Of a stretch of 32,182 nt of DNA, positions 8,458 to 15,829 are shown in pieces. The position numbers and the translations under genes are program-made. The notes below the pieces were generated by a model, which saw only the letters and a list, made by a program, of their open reading frames with translations, had not been told where the DNA came from and ran no database searches. Origin of the DNA: a delta proteobacterium MLS_D (GTDB lineage Bacteria > Desulfobacterota > Syntrophia > Syntrophales > UBA2210); assembly GCA_002030015.1 (NCBI GenBank), contig LQBH01000019.1, positions 1-32,182 of the forward strand, written 5' to 3'. Positions within the stretch are counted from its first letter, which is position 1; each line of letters opens with the position of its first letter.

Positions 8458-8655
8458 TCAGAGGTAGGGAATCAACCGTTTGATTCCGCTCTCGTCGCGC
8501 TTGTCGAGCGTGGTCGTCTTTCTGAAATTTCTCTTACGTTTCCGGCTCTTCTTGGTGAGAATGTGGCTGGCGAAAGCCTTGCTCCGCCTGACCTTTCCCG
8601 TTCCCGTCAAACCGAATCTCTTTGCCGCTCCTCGATGAGTCTTCATTTTCGTCAT
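8458..8655 (-). CDS. rpmI: 50S ribosomal protein L35
   Basis: This is a 65-residue basic protein with the L35 pattern: [20 protein letters not shown], then [15 protein letters not shown] and a KRLIPYL end. It is full length. AAGGAT lies 5 bases ahead of the ATG. It sits between infC and rplT as in most bacteria. Confidence 0.96.
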   Translation of the reverse strand: MTKMKTHRGAAKRFGLTGTGKVRRSKAFASHILTKKSRKRKRNFRKTTTLDKRDESGIKRLIPYL

Positions 8656-8693
8656 GATGCATCCTTTTTATTGCTGTGATAGGCGCGCCGCTG

Positions 8694-8717
8694 GTGGCCT
8701 TCAAAAAGAAGCGCCAC
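8694..8717 (-). promoter_or_regulatory. hairpin in the infC-rpmI spacer, possible L20/L35 control element
   Basis: On the minus strand GTGGCGCTTC, a loop of T residues and GAAGGCCAC form an imperfect hairpin in the 100-base spacer before rpmI. In E. coli L20 binds structured RNA at a comparable place. The structural match is only by position, so the regulatory role is a guess. Confidence 0.3.
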
Positions 8718-8756
8718 TCAGGGTTTTCTCGCCCTGTTTTCCGGAAGAATAGGGAA

Positions 8757-9269
8757 TTACTGTTTCCGGGGCGACACGATCATAACCATCCTCCGCCCTT
8801 CCAGTCGCGGTTCCTGGTCGATCACGCCCAGGTCGGAGAGCTGCTCGGCGATTCTCCGCAGTGTCGCCCTGGCCAGGTCAGCGTACACGATCTCCCGGCC
8901 TCGAAAGAGCACGGTGACTTTCACCTTGTTGCTCTGCTCAAGAAACCGGCGCATGTTTTTCATTTTCACCTCAAGGTCATGAGCCTCCGTTTTCGGTCGC
9001 AGGCGGACCTCCTTGAGCTGCACCGTCGTCTGACTCTTCCTCGCCAGGTGGATCTTTTTGCTCTGCTGGTACTTGAACTTTCCATAGTTCATGATCCGGC
9101 ATACCGGTGGAGAAGCATTCGGCGCGACCTCAACAAGATCATAGCCCTCACTTTCGGCCCGAGCCAAAGCGTCGGCCAGCTTCATAATGCCCAATTGTTC
9201 TCCGTCTCCCCCGATGATCCGGACTTCGTCAGCCGTGATCTCGCTGTTGATCCTCGAATTTTTAGCTAT
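8757..9269 (-). CDS. infC: translation initiation factor IF-3, with an ATA start codon
   Basis: IF-3 binds the 30S subunit, keeps it free of 50S and proofreads the start codon. From the proposed start the protein has 170 residues, the normal length. The N-terminal domain runs from IAKNSRINSEITADEVRIIG through the family block NASPPVCRIMNYGKFKY. The C-terminal domain has RGREIVYADLARATLRRI and ends MVMIVSPRKQ. No ATG, GTG or TTG gives the conserved N terminus; the first in-frame TTG (9194) would remove about 25 conserved residues. An ideal AGGAGG lies 6 bases before ATA at 9269-9267, so ATA is taken as the start. Rare AUU/AUC/AUA starts are a known hallmark of infC and let IF-3 repress its own translation. 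Confidence 0.93.
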   Translation of the reverse strand: MAKNSRINSEITADEVRIIGGDGEQLGIMKLADALARAESEGYDLVEVAPNASPPVCRIMNYGKFKYQQSKKIHLARKSQTTVQLKEVRLRPKTEAHDLEVKMKNMRRFLEQSNKVKVTVLFRGREIVYADLARATLRRIAEQLSDLGVIDQEPRLEGRRMVMIVSPRKQ

Positions 9270-9332
9270 GTGTCACCTCCTGGACCTGAAACAGGTGCGT
9301 TTTATAACAACCGGCGATTTTCCCCGCGTCAG

Positions 9333-11252
9333 TTACCGGAATGCTACCGCCTCTTCGCGGACGAGCGCGATAAAATCATCGACGGTGAGTGCGTCAAGTT
9401 TGCTTCCGTCACGCCTGCGGGGTGCCAACGTTTTCGATTCAACCTCGCGGTCGCCGATCACCAGCATGTAAGGGATCTTCTGGAGCTGTCCCTCGCGAAT
9501 CTTAAATCCCAGCTTTTCATTGCGAAAATCACCTTCGGCGCGCACCCCCGCTTCGATCAACCGCTGAAGAATTTCTTCTCCATAGGGACTATGCCTGTCG
9601 GTTACGGTCAGAATAAGTGCCTGGACCGGCGACAGCCACAGGGGCAGAGCGCCCGCGTAATGCTCGATCAATACTCCCATGAACCGTTCGATCGCGCCGA
9701 GAATAACCCGGTGCAGCATTACGGGCCGGTGCTTCTCGCCGTCGGGACCAACATAACTCAAGTCAAACCTCTCGGGCAAGGTAAAATCGCATTGAATCGT
9801 TGCGCACTGCCACTTTCGCCCAAGGGCGTCCCTGAGTTTGAAGTCTATTTTGGGTCCGTAAAAGGCGCCGTCGCCCTCGTTGACGTCATAATCCTTACCC
9901 GTTTCATCAAGAGCAGTTCGAAGCGCCGTTGTCGCCCGGTCCCATTCTTCGTCGGTTCCGATAGAATCATCCGGCCTGGTGCTCAATTCAACGTCGTACT
10001 CGAAGTTGAATATTTTCATGGCGTCGTCCACAAAATCGACGACGGACCGGATTTCATCGTTCAGTTGTTCGGGCGTGCAGAGAATGTGGGCGTCGTCCTG
10101 GGTGAACTGGCGGGCGCGTAACAGTCCGTGAAGGACTCCTGTTTTTTCATGACGATGTACCGTGCCGAGTTCAAAGTACCTGAGCGGAAGATCACGGTAA
10201 CTGCGTATTCGGGACTTGTATATCAGCATGTGGGACAGGCAGTTCATGGGTTTGATGCCGTAAACCTGGTCGTCCACCTCGGTGTAATACATGTTTTCGC
10301 GGTAGTGGTCGAAGTGGCCCGACCGCTTCCACAGTTCTCCCTTGAGAATCTGCGGTCCCATGACGATGCCGTAGCCTCGTTTGAGGTGCTCTTTCCGTTC
10401 CCAGTCCTCGATGATCGTCCGCAGCATGGCGCCACGGGGATGAAAAATAATAAGGCCCGGACCGACTTCATCATTGATCTGAAAGAGATCGAGCTCCCGC
10501 CCCAGTTTTCGGTGGTCCCGCTTCTTCGCTTCTTCAATAAGCGCCAGGTAACGGTCCAGTTCTTCCTGCGAGGCGAATCCCGTGCCGTATATCCTTTGAA
10601 GCCGGGCCTTGTGTTCGTCGCCGCGCCAATAAGAACCGGCCACGTTCAGAAGCTTGAAGGACCGGATCATGCCCGTCGATGGAATGTGTGGACCGCGACA
10701 GAGATCAACGAAATCACCCTGACGGTACAGCGTTACCTCCTGTGTTTCCCCGGCCAGGTCACGCAACAACTCCACCTTGTAGGGTTCGCCCCGTTCCTCG
10801 AAAAAGGTGATTGCCTCGTCGACAGAAAGAACGCTTCGCGTGAACGGAAGGTCTGCCGCGATGATTTCCGCCATTCTTGCCTCGATTTTTTCCAGGTCTT
10901 CCGGCGTGAAAGCGTCTTCCGAGTAATCAAAATCGTAGTAGAACCCGTCTTCAATGGAAGGACCGATAGTGACTTTCACCGAAGGGAACAGATCCTGCAC
11001 AGCCTGGGCCATCACGTGGGATATGCTGTGACGGAGAATATCGAGACCTTCGTCGGAATCCAGGGACACGGGTGCCAGCGAGGCATCCTCCTCAACCGGA
11101 CAATCCAAGTCAACGGTCCGATCATTCAAACGGGCCGCGACCACCGCATCGAGCGATGATCCGTTCAAGGAAGTAAGTATCTCCCGGGCCGTCATGCCTG
11201 AATTCCGGGTTACCGACGATCCATCGGGCAGTTGTATCGTAATATTCTTCAT
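9333..11252 (-). CDS. thrS: threonine-tRNA ligase
   Basis: The 639-residue enzyme from the ATG at 11252 has every ThrRS domain. There is a TGS domain ([11 protein letters not shown]) and the editing domain with [16 protein letters not shown] and [13 protein letters not shown]. The class II core has [20 protein letters not shown] (zinc-ligand Cys), [20 protein letters not shown] and the motif 3 region [19 protein letters not shown]. The C-terminal anticodon-binding domain follows. A longer frame opens at 11327, but its 25 extra residues do not resemble any ThrRS and would span leader hairpins. The true start has little ribosome-site sequence because a GC-rich hairpin ends five bases upstream. 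That is consistent with translational control of the kind known for E. coli thrS. Confidence 0.95.
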   Translation of the reverse strand: MKNITIQLPDGSSVTRNSGMTAREILTSLNGSSLDAVVAARLNDRTVDLDCPVEEDASLAPVSLDSDEGLDILRHSISHVMAQAVQDLFPSVKVTIGPSIEDGFYYDFDYSEDAFTPEDLEKIEARMAEIIAADLPFTRSVLSVDEAITFFEERGEPYKVELLRDLAGETQEVTLYRQGDFVDLCRGPHIPSTGMIRSFKLLNVAGSYWRGDEHKARLQRIYGTGFASQEELDRYLALIEEAKKRDHRKLGRELDLFQINDEVGPGLIIFHPRGAMLRTIIEDWERKEHLKRGYGIVMGPQILKGELWKRSGHFDHYRENMYYTEVDDQVYGIKPMNCLSHMLIYKSRIRSYRDLPLRYFELGTVHRHEKTGVLHGLLRARQFTQDDAHILCTPEQLNDEIRSVVDFVDDAMKIFNFEYDVELSTRPDDSIGTDEEWDRATTALRTALDETGKDYDVNEGDGAFYGPKIDFKLRDALGRKWQCATIQCDFTLPERFDLSYVGPDGEKHRPVMLHRVILGAIERFMGVLIEHYAGALPLWLSPVQALILTVTDRHSPYGEEILQRLIEAGVRAEGDFRNEKLGFKIREGQLQKIPYMLVIGDREVESKTLAPRRRDGSKLDALTVDDFIALVREEAVAFR

Positions 11253-11257
11253 AGCAT

Positions 11258-11365
11258 GGTCGGCCCCGCCGACCGATCGTACCGGAATAACGTCCCGCCG
11301 GTACCGCGGGGAAAAAGACAACCCCATCGCAGAAAGGGCATCATCAGTGCCTCCTGGTGATGCCC
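11258..11365 (-). promoter_or_regulatory. structured leader of thrS with three hairpins
   Basis: Between tRNA-Val and thrS the minus strand can fold three perfect stems. The first is an 8-bp stem, GGGCATCA pairing with TGATGCCC (11365-11336). The second is a 7-bp stem, GTACCGG pairing with CCGGTAC (11304-11279), with a 12-base loop containing ACGT. The third is a 7-bp stem, GGTCGGC pairing with GCCGACC (11274-11258), which ends 5 bases before the thrS ATG. The first may also help end the tRNA transcript, since T residues follow it. The arrangement recalls the E. coli thrS operator, where ThrRS binds tRNA-like stems to block the ribosome site. I see no T-box motif. Confidence 0.4.
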
Positions 11366-11388
11366 CCGGGGTTTCCTGTGATTAAAAA

Positions 11389-11464
11389 TGGTAGGCACGC
11401 AGGGATTTGAACCCTGGACCCCCACCGCGTCAAGGTGATGCTCTCCCCCTGAGCTACGTGCCTA
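11389..11464 (-). tRNA. tRNA-Val, anticodon GAC
   Basis: The minus strand folds as a standard cloverleaf of 76 bases with encoded CCA. The acceptor stem is TAGGCAC pairing with GTGCCTA, and the D arm is AGCTC/GAGC. The anticodon loop is TTGACGC (anticodon GAC, reading GUC/GUU), and the T arm contains the GGTTCAAATCC consensus. It stands directly ahead of thrS and behind a good promoter. Confidence 0.95.
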
Positions 11465-11497
11465 CATGCTCTCACACACTCCGTAAAGCAGCTAACC

Positions 11498-11526
11498 CCA
11501 GTAACAATAATCGGTCGTCCTGTCAA
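11498..11526 (-). promoter_or_regulatory. candidate sigma-70 promoter of tRNA-Val and the thrS operon
   Basis: On the minus strand a perfect TTGACA (11526-11521) is followed after 17 bases by TACTGG (11503-11498). A TTACTG at 16 bases is an alternative. The mature tRNA begins 34 bases further. No other strong promoter is seen before infC, so it may drive the translation operon as well. Confidence 0.55.
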
Positions 11527-11603
11527 GATTTTTTATATTCCGGAATGGATAAATGGTTGACTTTCGAAGACCTTGTGCAAGCTTTTTGAAAAATATTATT
11601 ATC

Positions 11604-11725
11604 CCGTCATTCCGGGAAGGCGAAGCGCGATCCGACAAGGTCCTCTTGAGGGCGAAACAGGAAAGTCTCTGAAAACAGCGAATATCGGCCCGTGTACCCC
11701 GTAAGGGAATTCGCCGGCATGACGG
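11604..11725. repeat. 122-bp element with 12-bp terminal inverted repeats, MITE-like
   Basis: The left end CCGTCATTCCGG (11604-11615) and right end CCGGCATGACGG (11714-11725) are inverted copies with one mismatch. No coding capacity lies between them. The right end also forms a separate perfect hairpin, CCGGCAT pairing with ATGCCGG (11714-11734), just past the pgsA stop. It lacks a T run but could still act at the 3' end of the pgsA message. Repeats beginning GTCATTCC are widespread in proteobacterial intergenic DNA. Apart from this element and the tRNA promoter, the gap 11465-11771 shows nothing I can name. Confidence 0.45.
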
Positions 11726-11771
11726 AGATGCCGGATTTATGCGGTTGTGTGAGGTATCTTCCGGCTGACCT

Positions 11772-12314
11772 TCACGAAGATTTCCTGTTGATATAGCCGA
11801 TTCCCGTTATGATGTAATTGAGTCCCGAGGCGGCCGTGAAAAGGGCGGCGGCAATGAAAAGCACCGACATCCAGTACGGCTCCCGGATTTCGGGCAGGTT
11901 GAGCAGAACAAGAGCGGCCAGGACGACGGCGGCCTGCAGAACCGTAGTGATCTTGCTGACAACGGCGGGCTTCACTTCGAACGGGACGGACATGAAAAAA
12001 AGAATCGCGACGCCGCAGAGAATGACGCAATCCCTGCTGATGACTATGACCGTCAGCCACGCGGGAATCGCGTTCAACGTTGAAAGCGTCACGAAGGAAG
12101 ATACCAGCAGGGCCTTGTCGGCCATCGGATCGAGATATGATCCCAGTTCCGTCTTCTGGCGGAGGATTCGGGCGAAAAAACCGTCCAGCGCGTCCGTCAC
12201 GCCGGCGACAGCGAAAACGACCAGCGCGAATCCGAAGCGACCCTGTATCAGCAAAATCACGATAACCGGCGTCAGCAGAATTCTGAAAATGGTCAAGACA
12301 TTGGGAACGTTCAT
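11772..12314 (-). CDS. pgsA: CDP-diacylglycerol-glycerol-3-phosphate 3-phosphatidyltransferase
   Basis: PgsA makes phosphatidylglycerophosphate from CDP-diacylglycerol and glycerol-3-phosphate in the inner membrane. The 180-residue protein begins MNVPNVLTIFRILLTPVIV, typical of PgsA. It carries the complete CDP-alcohol phosphatidyltransferase motif: D41, D44-G45, A48-R49, G58, D62 and D66, in the segment DALDGFFARI to LDPMADK. About five to six hydrophobic helices follow. It is the last gene of the set that starts with the small acidic protein, separated from the lipoprotein gene by about 110 bases. That spacer holds a perfect 7-bp hairpin at 12376-12395. The family includes other phosphatidyltransferases, but the start and size favour PgsA. 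Confidence 0.9.
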   Translation of the reverse strand: MNVPNVLTIFRILLTPVIVILLIQGRFGFALVVFAVAGVTDALDGFFARILRQKTELGSYLDPMADKALLVSSFVTLSTLNAIPAWLTVIVISRDCVILCGVAILFFMSVPFEVKPAVVSKITTVLQAAVVLAALVLLNLPEIREPYWMSVLFIAAALFTAASGLNYIITGIGYINRKSS

Positions 12315-12375
12315 ACACCGTCACCCGTGTTTTCCCGTTTCGGGAGGGCTGGGAGGAATCGCGACAGATAAAGCG

Positions 12376-12395
12376 CCGGTCGCCTGGACGACCGG
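12376..12395. other. short perfect hairpin in the spacer between the lipoprotein gene and pgsA
   Basis: CCGGTCG (12376-12382) and CGACCGG (12389-12395) pair around a 6-base loop. No clear T run follows on the minus strand, so it is not a convincing terminator. It may stabilise the end of the lipoprotein message or be a small dispersed palindrome. Confidence 0.35.
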
Positions 12396-12425
12396 GCGGA
12401 TTGACTCGACCGTAAAGGCAGAAAC

Positions 12426-13097
12426 CTAGAACCGCCAGAACCACCGTCGGTACCAGGGATCCTTTTCCGGTTTGGCCGGTCGCACCGATTCCGGACCGTC
12501 GGGGAAAGTAGACATCACCTCGTCGATTATTTCCCGGAGCATGATATCGCAGGATATATGCGCCTTTTCCTCGGCCCGTCCTCCCGTAATGCCGAAGTGT
12601 CGTTCTTTCTCTCTCTTTTCCTCCGACCATATTGTCTCACCGGTAACGGCATCCCTGAGAACAAATGACAACGCCAGATCAGTAGAAGCCACGAGCAGTG
12701 TCTGGGATGTGTTCCACGTAGTGATCACGGGATAGAGAAGCGCGTCCACACCCAGAGCCTTTCCCAATGCCTGGGGCGACAGAGTGAGACCGTCTTCCGG
12801 CTTCCCGCTTTCGGTCATGGCCGCTATCTTGTCGTCGATAAAAGAGAGGGGGATCACGGGATAGCCCTTGAAGTAAACCTGCTGCAGCAGCTCATGCCTG
12901 AGAATATCGGGGGCCAGCTCATCATCGGACCTGTTGTCCACAGGCATGACCGCGATGAGGCGCGGTCCCTGATCTTCGATCTCTTCCGACGCCGGTTCGG
13001 TAACGGTGTCGGGATCCGGAAAATTTCGCGAGGCGCAACCGGACGCCAGAAATAGAACAACAAAAAATACGGCAAGAATTCTGTATCGTATCGGCAT
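12426..13097 (-). CDS. GNA1162/DUF799-like lipoprotein
   Basis: From the ATG at 13097 (GAGGTG eight bases upstream) the 223-residue product has a lipoprotein signal peptide. The sequence is basic MPIRYR, a hydrophobic core, then lipobox LASGC with the modified Cys21. Alanine at +2 predicts outer-membrane delivery. The mature part contains RLIAVMPVDNRSDDELAPDI, HELLQQVYFKGYPVIPLSFI and ALGKALGVDALLYPVITTW. This arrangement matches the GNA1162/DUF799 lipoprotein family, whose fold is related to the TolB-N/CsgG type. The family has no settled function; in Neisseria it is encoded with CsgG-like proteins. A longer frame from 13304 is rejected because it would bury the signal peptide. The gene begins 13 bases after the FlgT-N-like gene and ends with a basic, aromatic tail (DPWYRRWFWRF). 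Confidence 0.75.
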   Translation of the reverse strand: MPIRYRILAVFFVVLFLASGCASRNFPDPDTVTEPASEEIEDQGPRLIAVMPVDNRSDDELAPDILRHELLQQVYFKGYPVIPLSFIDDKIAAMTESGKPEDGLTLSPQALGKALGVDALLYPVITTWNTSQTLLVASTDLALSFVLRDAVTGETIWSEEKREKERHFGITGGRAEEKAHISCDIMLREIIDEVMSTFPDGPESVRPAKPEKDPWYRRWFWRF

Positions 13098-13110
13098 CAA
13101 CGATTCACCT

Positions 13111-13815
13111 CTACCATGATAAGATATCAACATCAATTCGTTCCGGCGTGCTGTGTCGGACAACCAGGTGAATGCCCCGAAGATCGGCTGCGGCCAGTTC
13201 TTCGGCGAGACGCTCCTCTCGGGACGCGTCGCACCGCACGTCGAATTCCACCATTCCCCGTTCGAAAACGCGTTCACTGACATGCTTGATACAGGGAATG
13301 TCACTGAACAGTAGCTGTTTCACGGCCGCGTATTGGGCGCAGCTCATGATACCGCTTATATTCAGCACCACCGATTCAGGTTCACCGGTCGCGCCGGTTC
13401 TCTGATGATCTGCCTGCCCGGAATCCGCAAGGATTCGGTGGATCCGATCCGAAACGACGGTCGCCGACAGGATGACGCGGTAAAAACCGACATCGGCCTT
13501 TTCCTCGAGAATTCTGAATTCAACAACATAACGCGGCGCTTCCCGACGCAGGGCTTCCACGCGGTCTGCTTTCAACATCCTCTCCTCAGGCGAAAGGATT
13601 TCGTCGATTACGGCGTCGACCGCGTTGACCAGGGCGGCGTCGATTGCCGCTTTTCGCGATGATGCATAGTCATCGTCGCGGATCGAAGCAACGCCGTCAC
13701 TTGTGACGGTTACCGAGGCTTCGTTACCTCCGGCGGCGTTTACATCGGGCGCGTACGCCGCAATACACACACAAACACAGAGGGACAGGAATATACCTAC
13801 TTGTCTCGTCACCAT
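13111..13815 (-). CDS. exported protein with FlgT N-terminal-like domain
   Basis: This is a 234-residue protein with a Sec signal peptide (hydrophobic residues about 6-22, then APDVNAAGG with a likely cleavage after VNA). The following segment, VTSDGVASIRDDDYASSRKA then AIDAALVNAVDAVIDEIL, resembles the N-terminal domain of FlgT and related periplasmic proteins. In those proteins a short strand pair precedes a helix rich in Ala and ending in a conserved AV. The C-terminal half (about 150-234) has two Cys residues (Cys in IMSCAQY and DIPCIKH) and alternating strands and helices like other CsgG/TolB-N-type domains. No flagellar gene is nearby. With the lipoprotein next door it may form an envelope complex. 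That is inference. Confidence 0.6.
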   Translation of the reverse strand: MVTRQVGIFLSLCVCVCIAAYAPDVNAAGGNEASVTVTSDGVASIRDDDYASSRKAAIDAALVNAVDAVIDEILSPEERMLKADRVEALRREAPRYVVEFRILEEKADVGFYRVILSATVVSDRIHRILADSGQADHQRTGATGEPESVVLNISGIMSCAQYAAVKQLLFSDIPCIKHVSERVFERGMVEFDVRCDASREERLAEELAAADLRGIHLVVRHSTPERIDVDILSW

Positions 13816-13863
13816 CGATCTCCTCTGGAACCGGGGTTGTGAAAAAGGCGAGCGACGGGCCCT

Positions 13864-14112
13864 TCACGAGTCGCGTTTCAACTTATCTATCTCTTCACGA
13901 ATGATGCGTTCCGCGATTGATGGAAACATGTCACGGGCGATACGTTCGGCCGTTTCAACGACAGAACGTCTGATCTCGTCCTCATCGGGCGTGCGAGCCG
14001 GGGGCCGTTCCTCATTCACAATGTCGACCAGTTCGATGACGTCATCTCCGGTGTCCACTGTTTCCACGCCGTCTTCGCCGGCCGGATGGTTTTTTCTGTC
14101 TTCCGCGTCCAT
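13864..14112 (-). CDS. small acidic protein with a C-terminal amphipathic helix, unknown function
   Basis: The product has 82 residues, no signal peptide and no membrane segment. The first half is acidic and probably disordered (GVETVDTGDDVIELVDIVNE). The second half is a predicted amphipathic helix ending in IAERIIREEIDKLKRDS. Deltaproteobacterial response regulators, and proteins with PopZ-like tails, often end in similar IxxEIxKLK helices, so a protein-protein contact role is possible. I do not recognise a defined family. It is the first gene of the set running to pgsA, with AAAGG upstream of the ATG. The 48 bases to the next gene hold no terminator. Confidence 0.6.
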   Translation of the reverse strand: MDAEDRKNHPAGEDGVETVDTGDDVIELVDIVNEERPPARTPDEDEIRRSVVETAERIARDMFPSIAERIIREEIDKLKRDS

Positions 14113-14288
14113 GAAACAGGCCGCCTTTCAACGAACATTGTCTCCGCCCGCGCCGAACCGCGTCGGCAGGCAGGCATCGCGCATCCATTTCATTGAATAT
14201 GTTTAATCTTTCACGTTTTCCCTATCATACCGGCGGGGTCCGTTCAAGACATTTCGCATGCCCCGGACCGCCTGACCGGTGAGGGGAG

Positions 14289-14680
14289 TCAGTTTTATTT
14301 CTTCCTTCACCTGAGAGGGAATCAACACTACTTTTTCCACTTCCTTGAGGCGCAGGGGTCAACACTATTTTTTTCCTCCTCTGAGGAGTAAGGTCAACAC
14401 TACTTTTTCCTCTCCCCTGAGGAGTAAGGTCAGCACTACTTTCCCTTCCCCCTTGAGAAGGAGTCAGCACTATTTTTTCCCTCCCCCTCGAGGGGGGAGG
14501 GTCAGGGTGGGGGTGAAAAAATGCTGTTCTCACGGTACGTCCTGTTTTCCCCCTCCCCTTCATCCCCTCCCTCCAGGGGGGGGAAGGACTGTCGGGATTA
14601 GTTCCTCCCTTCAGGAGAGGAAGAAAGGACTGCCTGCGGGAGTAGTCCCTCCTTCCAGGAGAGGAGGAAAGACTTCCGCG
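14289..14680. repeat. array of degenerate 33-38 bp palindromic repeats in a 600-bp gene-free region
   Basis: Units beginning TCAACACTA/TCAGCACTA start at 14322, 14359, 14394, 14430 and 14464, with weaker copies at 14289 and 14502; spacings are 33, 37, 35, 36, 34 and 38 bases. Each unit holds a T-rich tract and a small palindrome of the type CTCCTCTGAGGAG. The last is a long near-perfect palindrome, CCCTCCCCCTCGAGGGGGGAGG, starting near 14480. A second type follows at about 41-base spacing (GGACT at 14586 and 14627, with CTTCAGGAGAGG/CTTCCAGGAGAGG). The region is homopurine/homopyrimidine rich and has no believable ORF. The stretch 14113-14288 holds nothing else I can identify. Confidence 0.75.
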
Positions 14681-14722
14681 GGACCTGTCTGAAAATCCCC
14701 CGTGATAAAATTTTCAGAAAAA

Positions 14723-14752
14723 GGGGTCGTGATTCCGTGGAATCACGACCCC
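14723..14752 (-). terminator. strong intrinsic terminator of the atpZ-atpI-atpB operon
   Basis: GGGGTCGTGATTCC (14723-14736) pairs without mismatch with GGAATCACGACCCC (14739-14752). On the minus strand it is followed by TTTTTCTG. It begins 27 bases after the atpB stop, so the operon ends after atpB. Confidence 0.9.
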
Positions 14753-14778
14753 GTGCAAGCGGCATAGCAAGGATATTC

Positions 14779-15432
14779 TCAGTGCGCTTCTTCCATGGCG
14801 GAAGCGATATACATCATTGCCAGGAGTGTGAACACCAGGGTCTGAATCAGGCCGGTGAAAATCATCATAACGAAAATGGGTAGAGGAACGATGAAGGGCA
14901 CCAGGATCAATACGATCGCAAGGACCAGCTCTTCGCCGAAAATATTGCCGAACAGACGCATCGAGAGCGACAGCGGCCGGGAAAGATGGCTGATGATTTC
15001 AATGGGAAGCATAATGGGCGCGAGCCACCAGACAGGGCCGAAAAAGTGTTTGACGTAGGCGAACCCATGTTCCCTGACGCCGACGATGTGAGTCATGAAA
15101 AACACGACAAGCGCCAGTCCGACGGTGGTATTCAGATTCGCCGTGGGAGGTTCGAATCCCGGTATGACGCCGAGGAGATTGGATGTAAGAATGAAAAGCG
15201 CGAGCGTCGCGATGAGAGGAAAGAACTTGCGCCCTTCCGGCCCCATCGTTTCCACCATCAGCGTGTTGATCGTTCCCAGGGCGACTTCCATGAAATTCTG
15301 GGTTCTTCCGGGGAACATTTCGAGGCGGCGGGTCGCCAGAAAAGCGAGCAGCATCAAAATGATCATGACGAACCACGCGTATACAACGTGAACGGGGACA
15401 AGGGGATTCTCAAGAAACAGGAATGGATGCAT
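14779..15432 (-). CDS. atpB: ATP synthase F0 subunit a
   Basis: Subunit a forms the ion half-channels beside the c-ring of the F0 motor. The 217-residue membrane protein has the family layout with about six hydrophobic helices. It carries the essential arginine in [17 protein letters not shown] and the [16 protein letters not shown] end. The N terminus ([12 protein letters not shown]) is like other deltaproteobacterial AtpB proteins. AGGAGG lies 12 bases ahead of the ATG. Its start overlaps the end of atpI by 23 bases. A strong terminator follows directly, and atpE (subunit c), which usually comes next in this group, is absent. Confidence 0.95.
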   Translation of the reverse strand: MHPFLFLENPLVPVHVVYAWFVMIILMLLAFLATRRLEMFPGRTQNFMEVALGTINTLMVETMGPEGRKFFPLIATLALFILTSNLLGVIPGFEPPTANLNTTVGLALVVFFMTHIVGVREHGFAYVKHFFGPVWWLAPIMLPIEIISHLSRPLSLSMRLFGNIFGEELVLAIVLILVPFIVPLPIFVMMIFTGLIQTLVFTLLAMMYIASAMEEAH

Positions 15433-15829
15433 CGTTGCTATTCAACCTCCTGGGGGAATTTTTTTTTTGAGTCTCCAGCAAGACCGTCGGAACGATGGTT
15501 ATTACCACGATGGAAAGACCGACGACGAGCGCGATAATATTTGCCGGGGTTTGCGTAATGATGACAAGAATGACGATACCCGTTACCAGAAGACGCAGGT
15601 AGAATCTGCCCACAACACGCCGGGACGCGGATGCCGCGGGACCTTCGAGGGCCCGCCTCGCGTCGCTGTACATCCAGTGGAAATTCAGAGAGCAGATGCA
15701 CCCGCCGAGAAACACGCCAAGCGTAATCGGAAACGATTGAAACGCCAGGCTTCCGGCCGTGAAAAGACCCACGACCAGCCAGTTTCTCACCTTAATTTTT
15801 CTTAGTATGGGATCGCTTTCTTTTTTCAT
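15410..15829 (-). CDS. atpI: ATP synthase subunit I (AtpI-type)
   Basis: This 139-residue membrane protein has four hydrophobic stretches (about residues 18-30, 34-48, 78-95 and 98-115), matching the ATP synthase I family. These proteins help assemble the c-ring or carry Mg2+ in some bacteria. The second half of helix 2 has [20 protein letters not shown], and a charged tail follows. The gene overlaps both neighbours: its start lies within the end of atpZ and its end within atpB, a compact layout that implies cotranslation. Confidence 0.8.
   Translation of the reverse strand: MKKESDPILRKIKVRNWLVVGLFTAGSLAFQSFPITLGVFLGGCICSLNFHWMYSDARRALEGPAASASRRVVGRFYLRLLVTGIVILVIITQTPANIIALVVGLSIVVITIVPTVLLETQKKNSPRRLNSNDASIPVS

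Noticed and set aside
8676-10121. 481-codon plus-strand frame opposite infC and thrS
   Set aside because: It is antisense to two certain genes, has no family-like sequence, and reflects the GC-rich codon pattern of the opposite strand.
10128-11159. 343-codon plus-strand frame opposite thrS
   Set aside because: It mirrors the thrS coding frame and shows no recognisable protein features.
11253-11327. N-terminal extension of ThrRS from the ATG at 11327
   Set aside because: The 25 extra residues are unlike any ThrRS and would translate the leader hairpins. The conserved TGS start lies at 11252.
11253-11388. T-box riboswitch ahead of thrS
   Set aside because: No T-box sequence, no specifier stem with Thr codon in a bulge, and no terminator/antiterminator pair could be found.
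11550-11600. Plus-strand promoter beginning TTGACT near 11558
   Set aside because: No -10 box at suitable spacing and no plus-strand gene follows.
13098-13304. 69-residue extension of the lipoprotein
   Set aside because: It would place the signal peptide and lipobox in the middle of the protein and overlaps the previous gene.
14225-14563. 112-codon minus-strand frame through the repeat array
   Set aside because: The translation is low-complexity and simply repeats the DNA units. It has no ribosome site and no family likeness.
14289-14680. CRISPR array
   Set aside because: The repeats are degenerate and contiguous with no unique spacers of constant length, and no cas gene is nearby.
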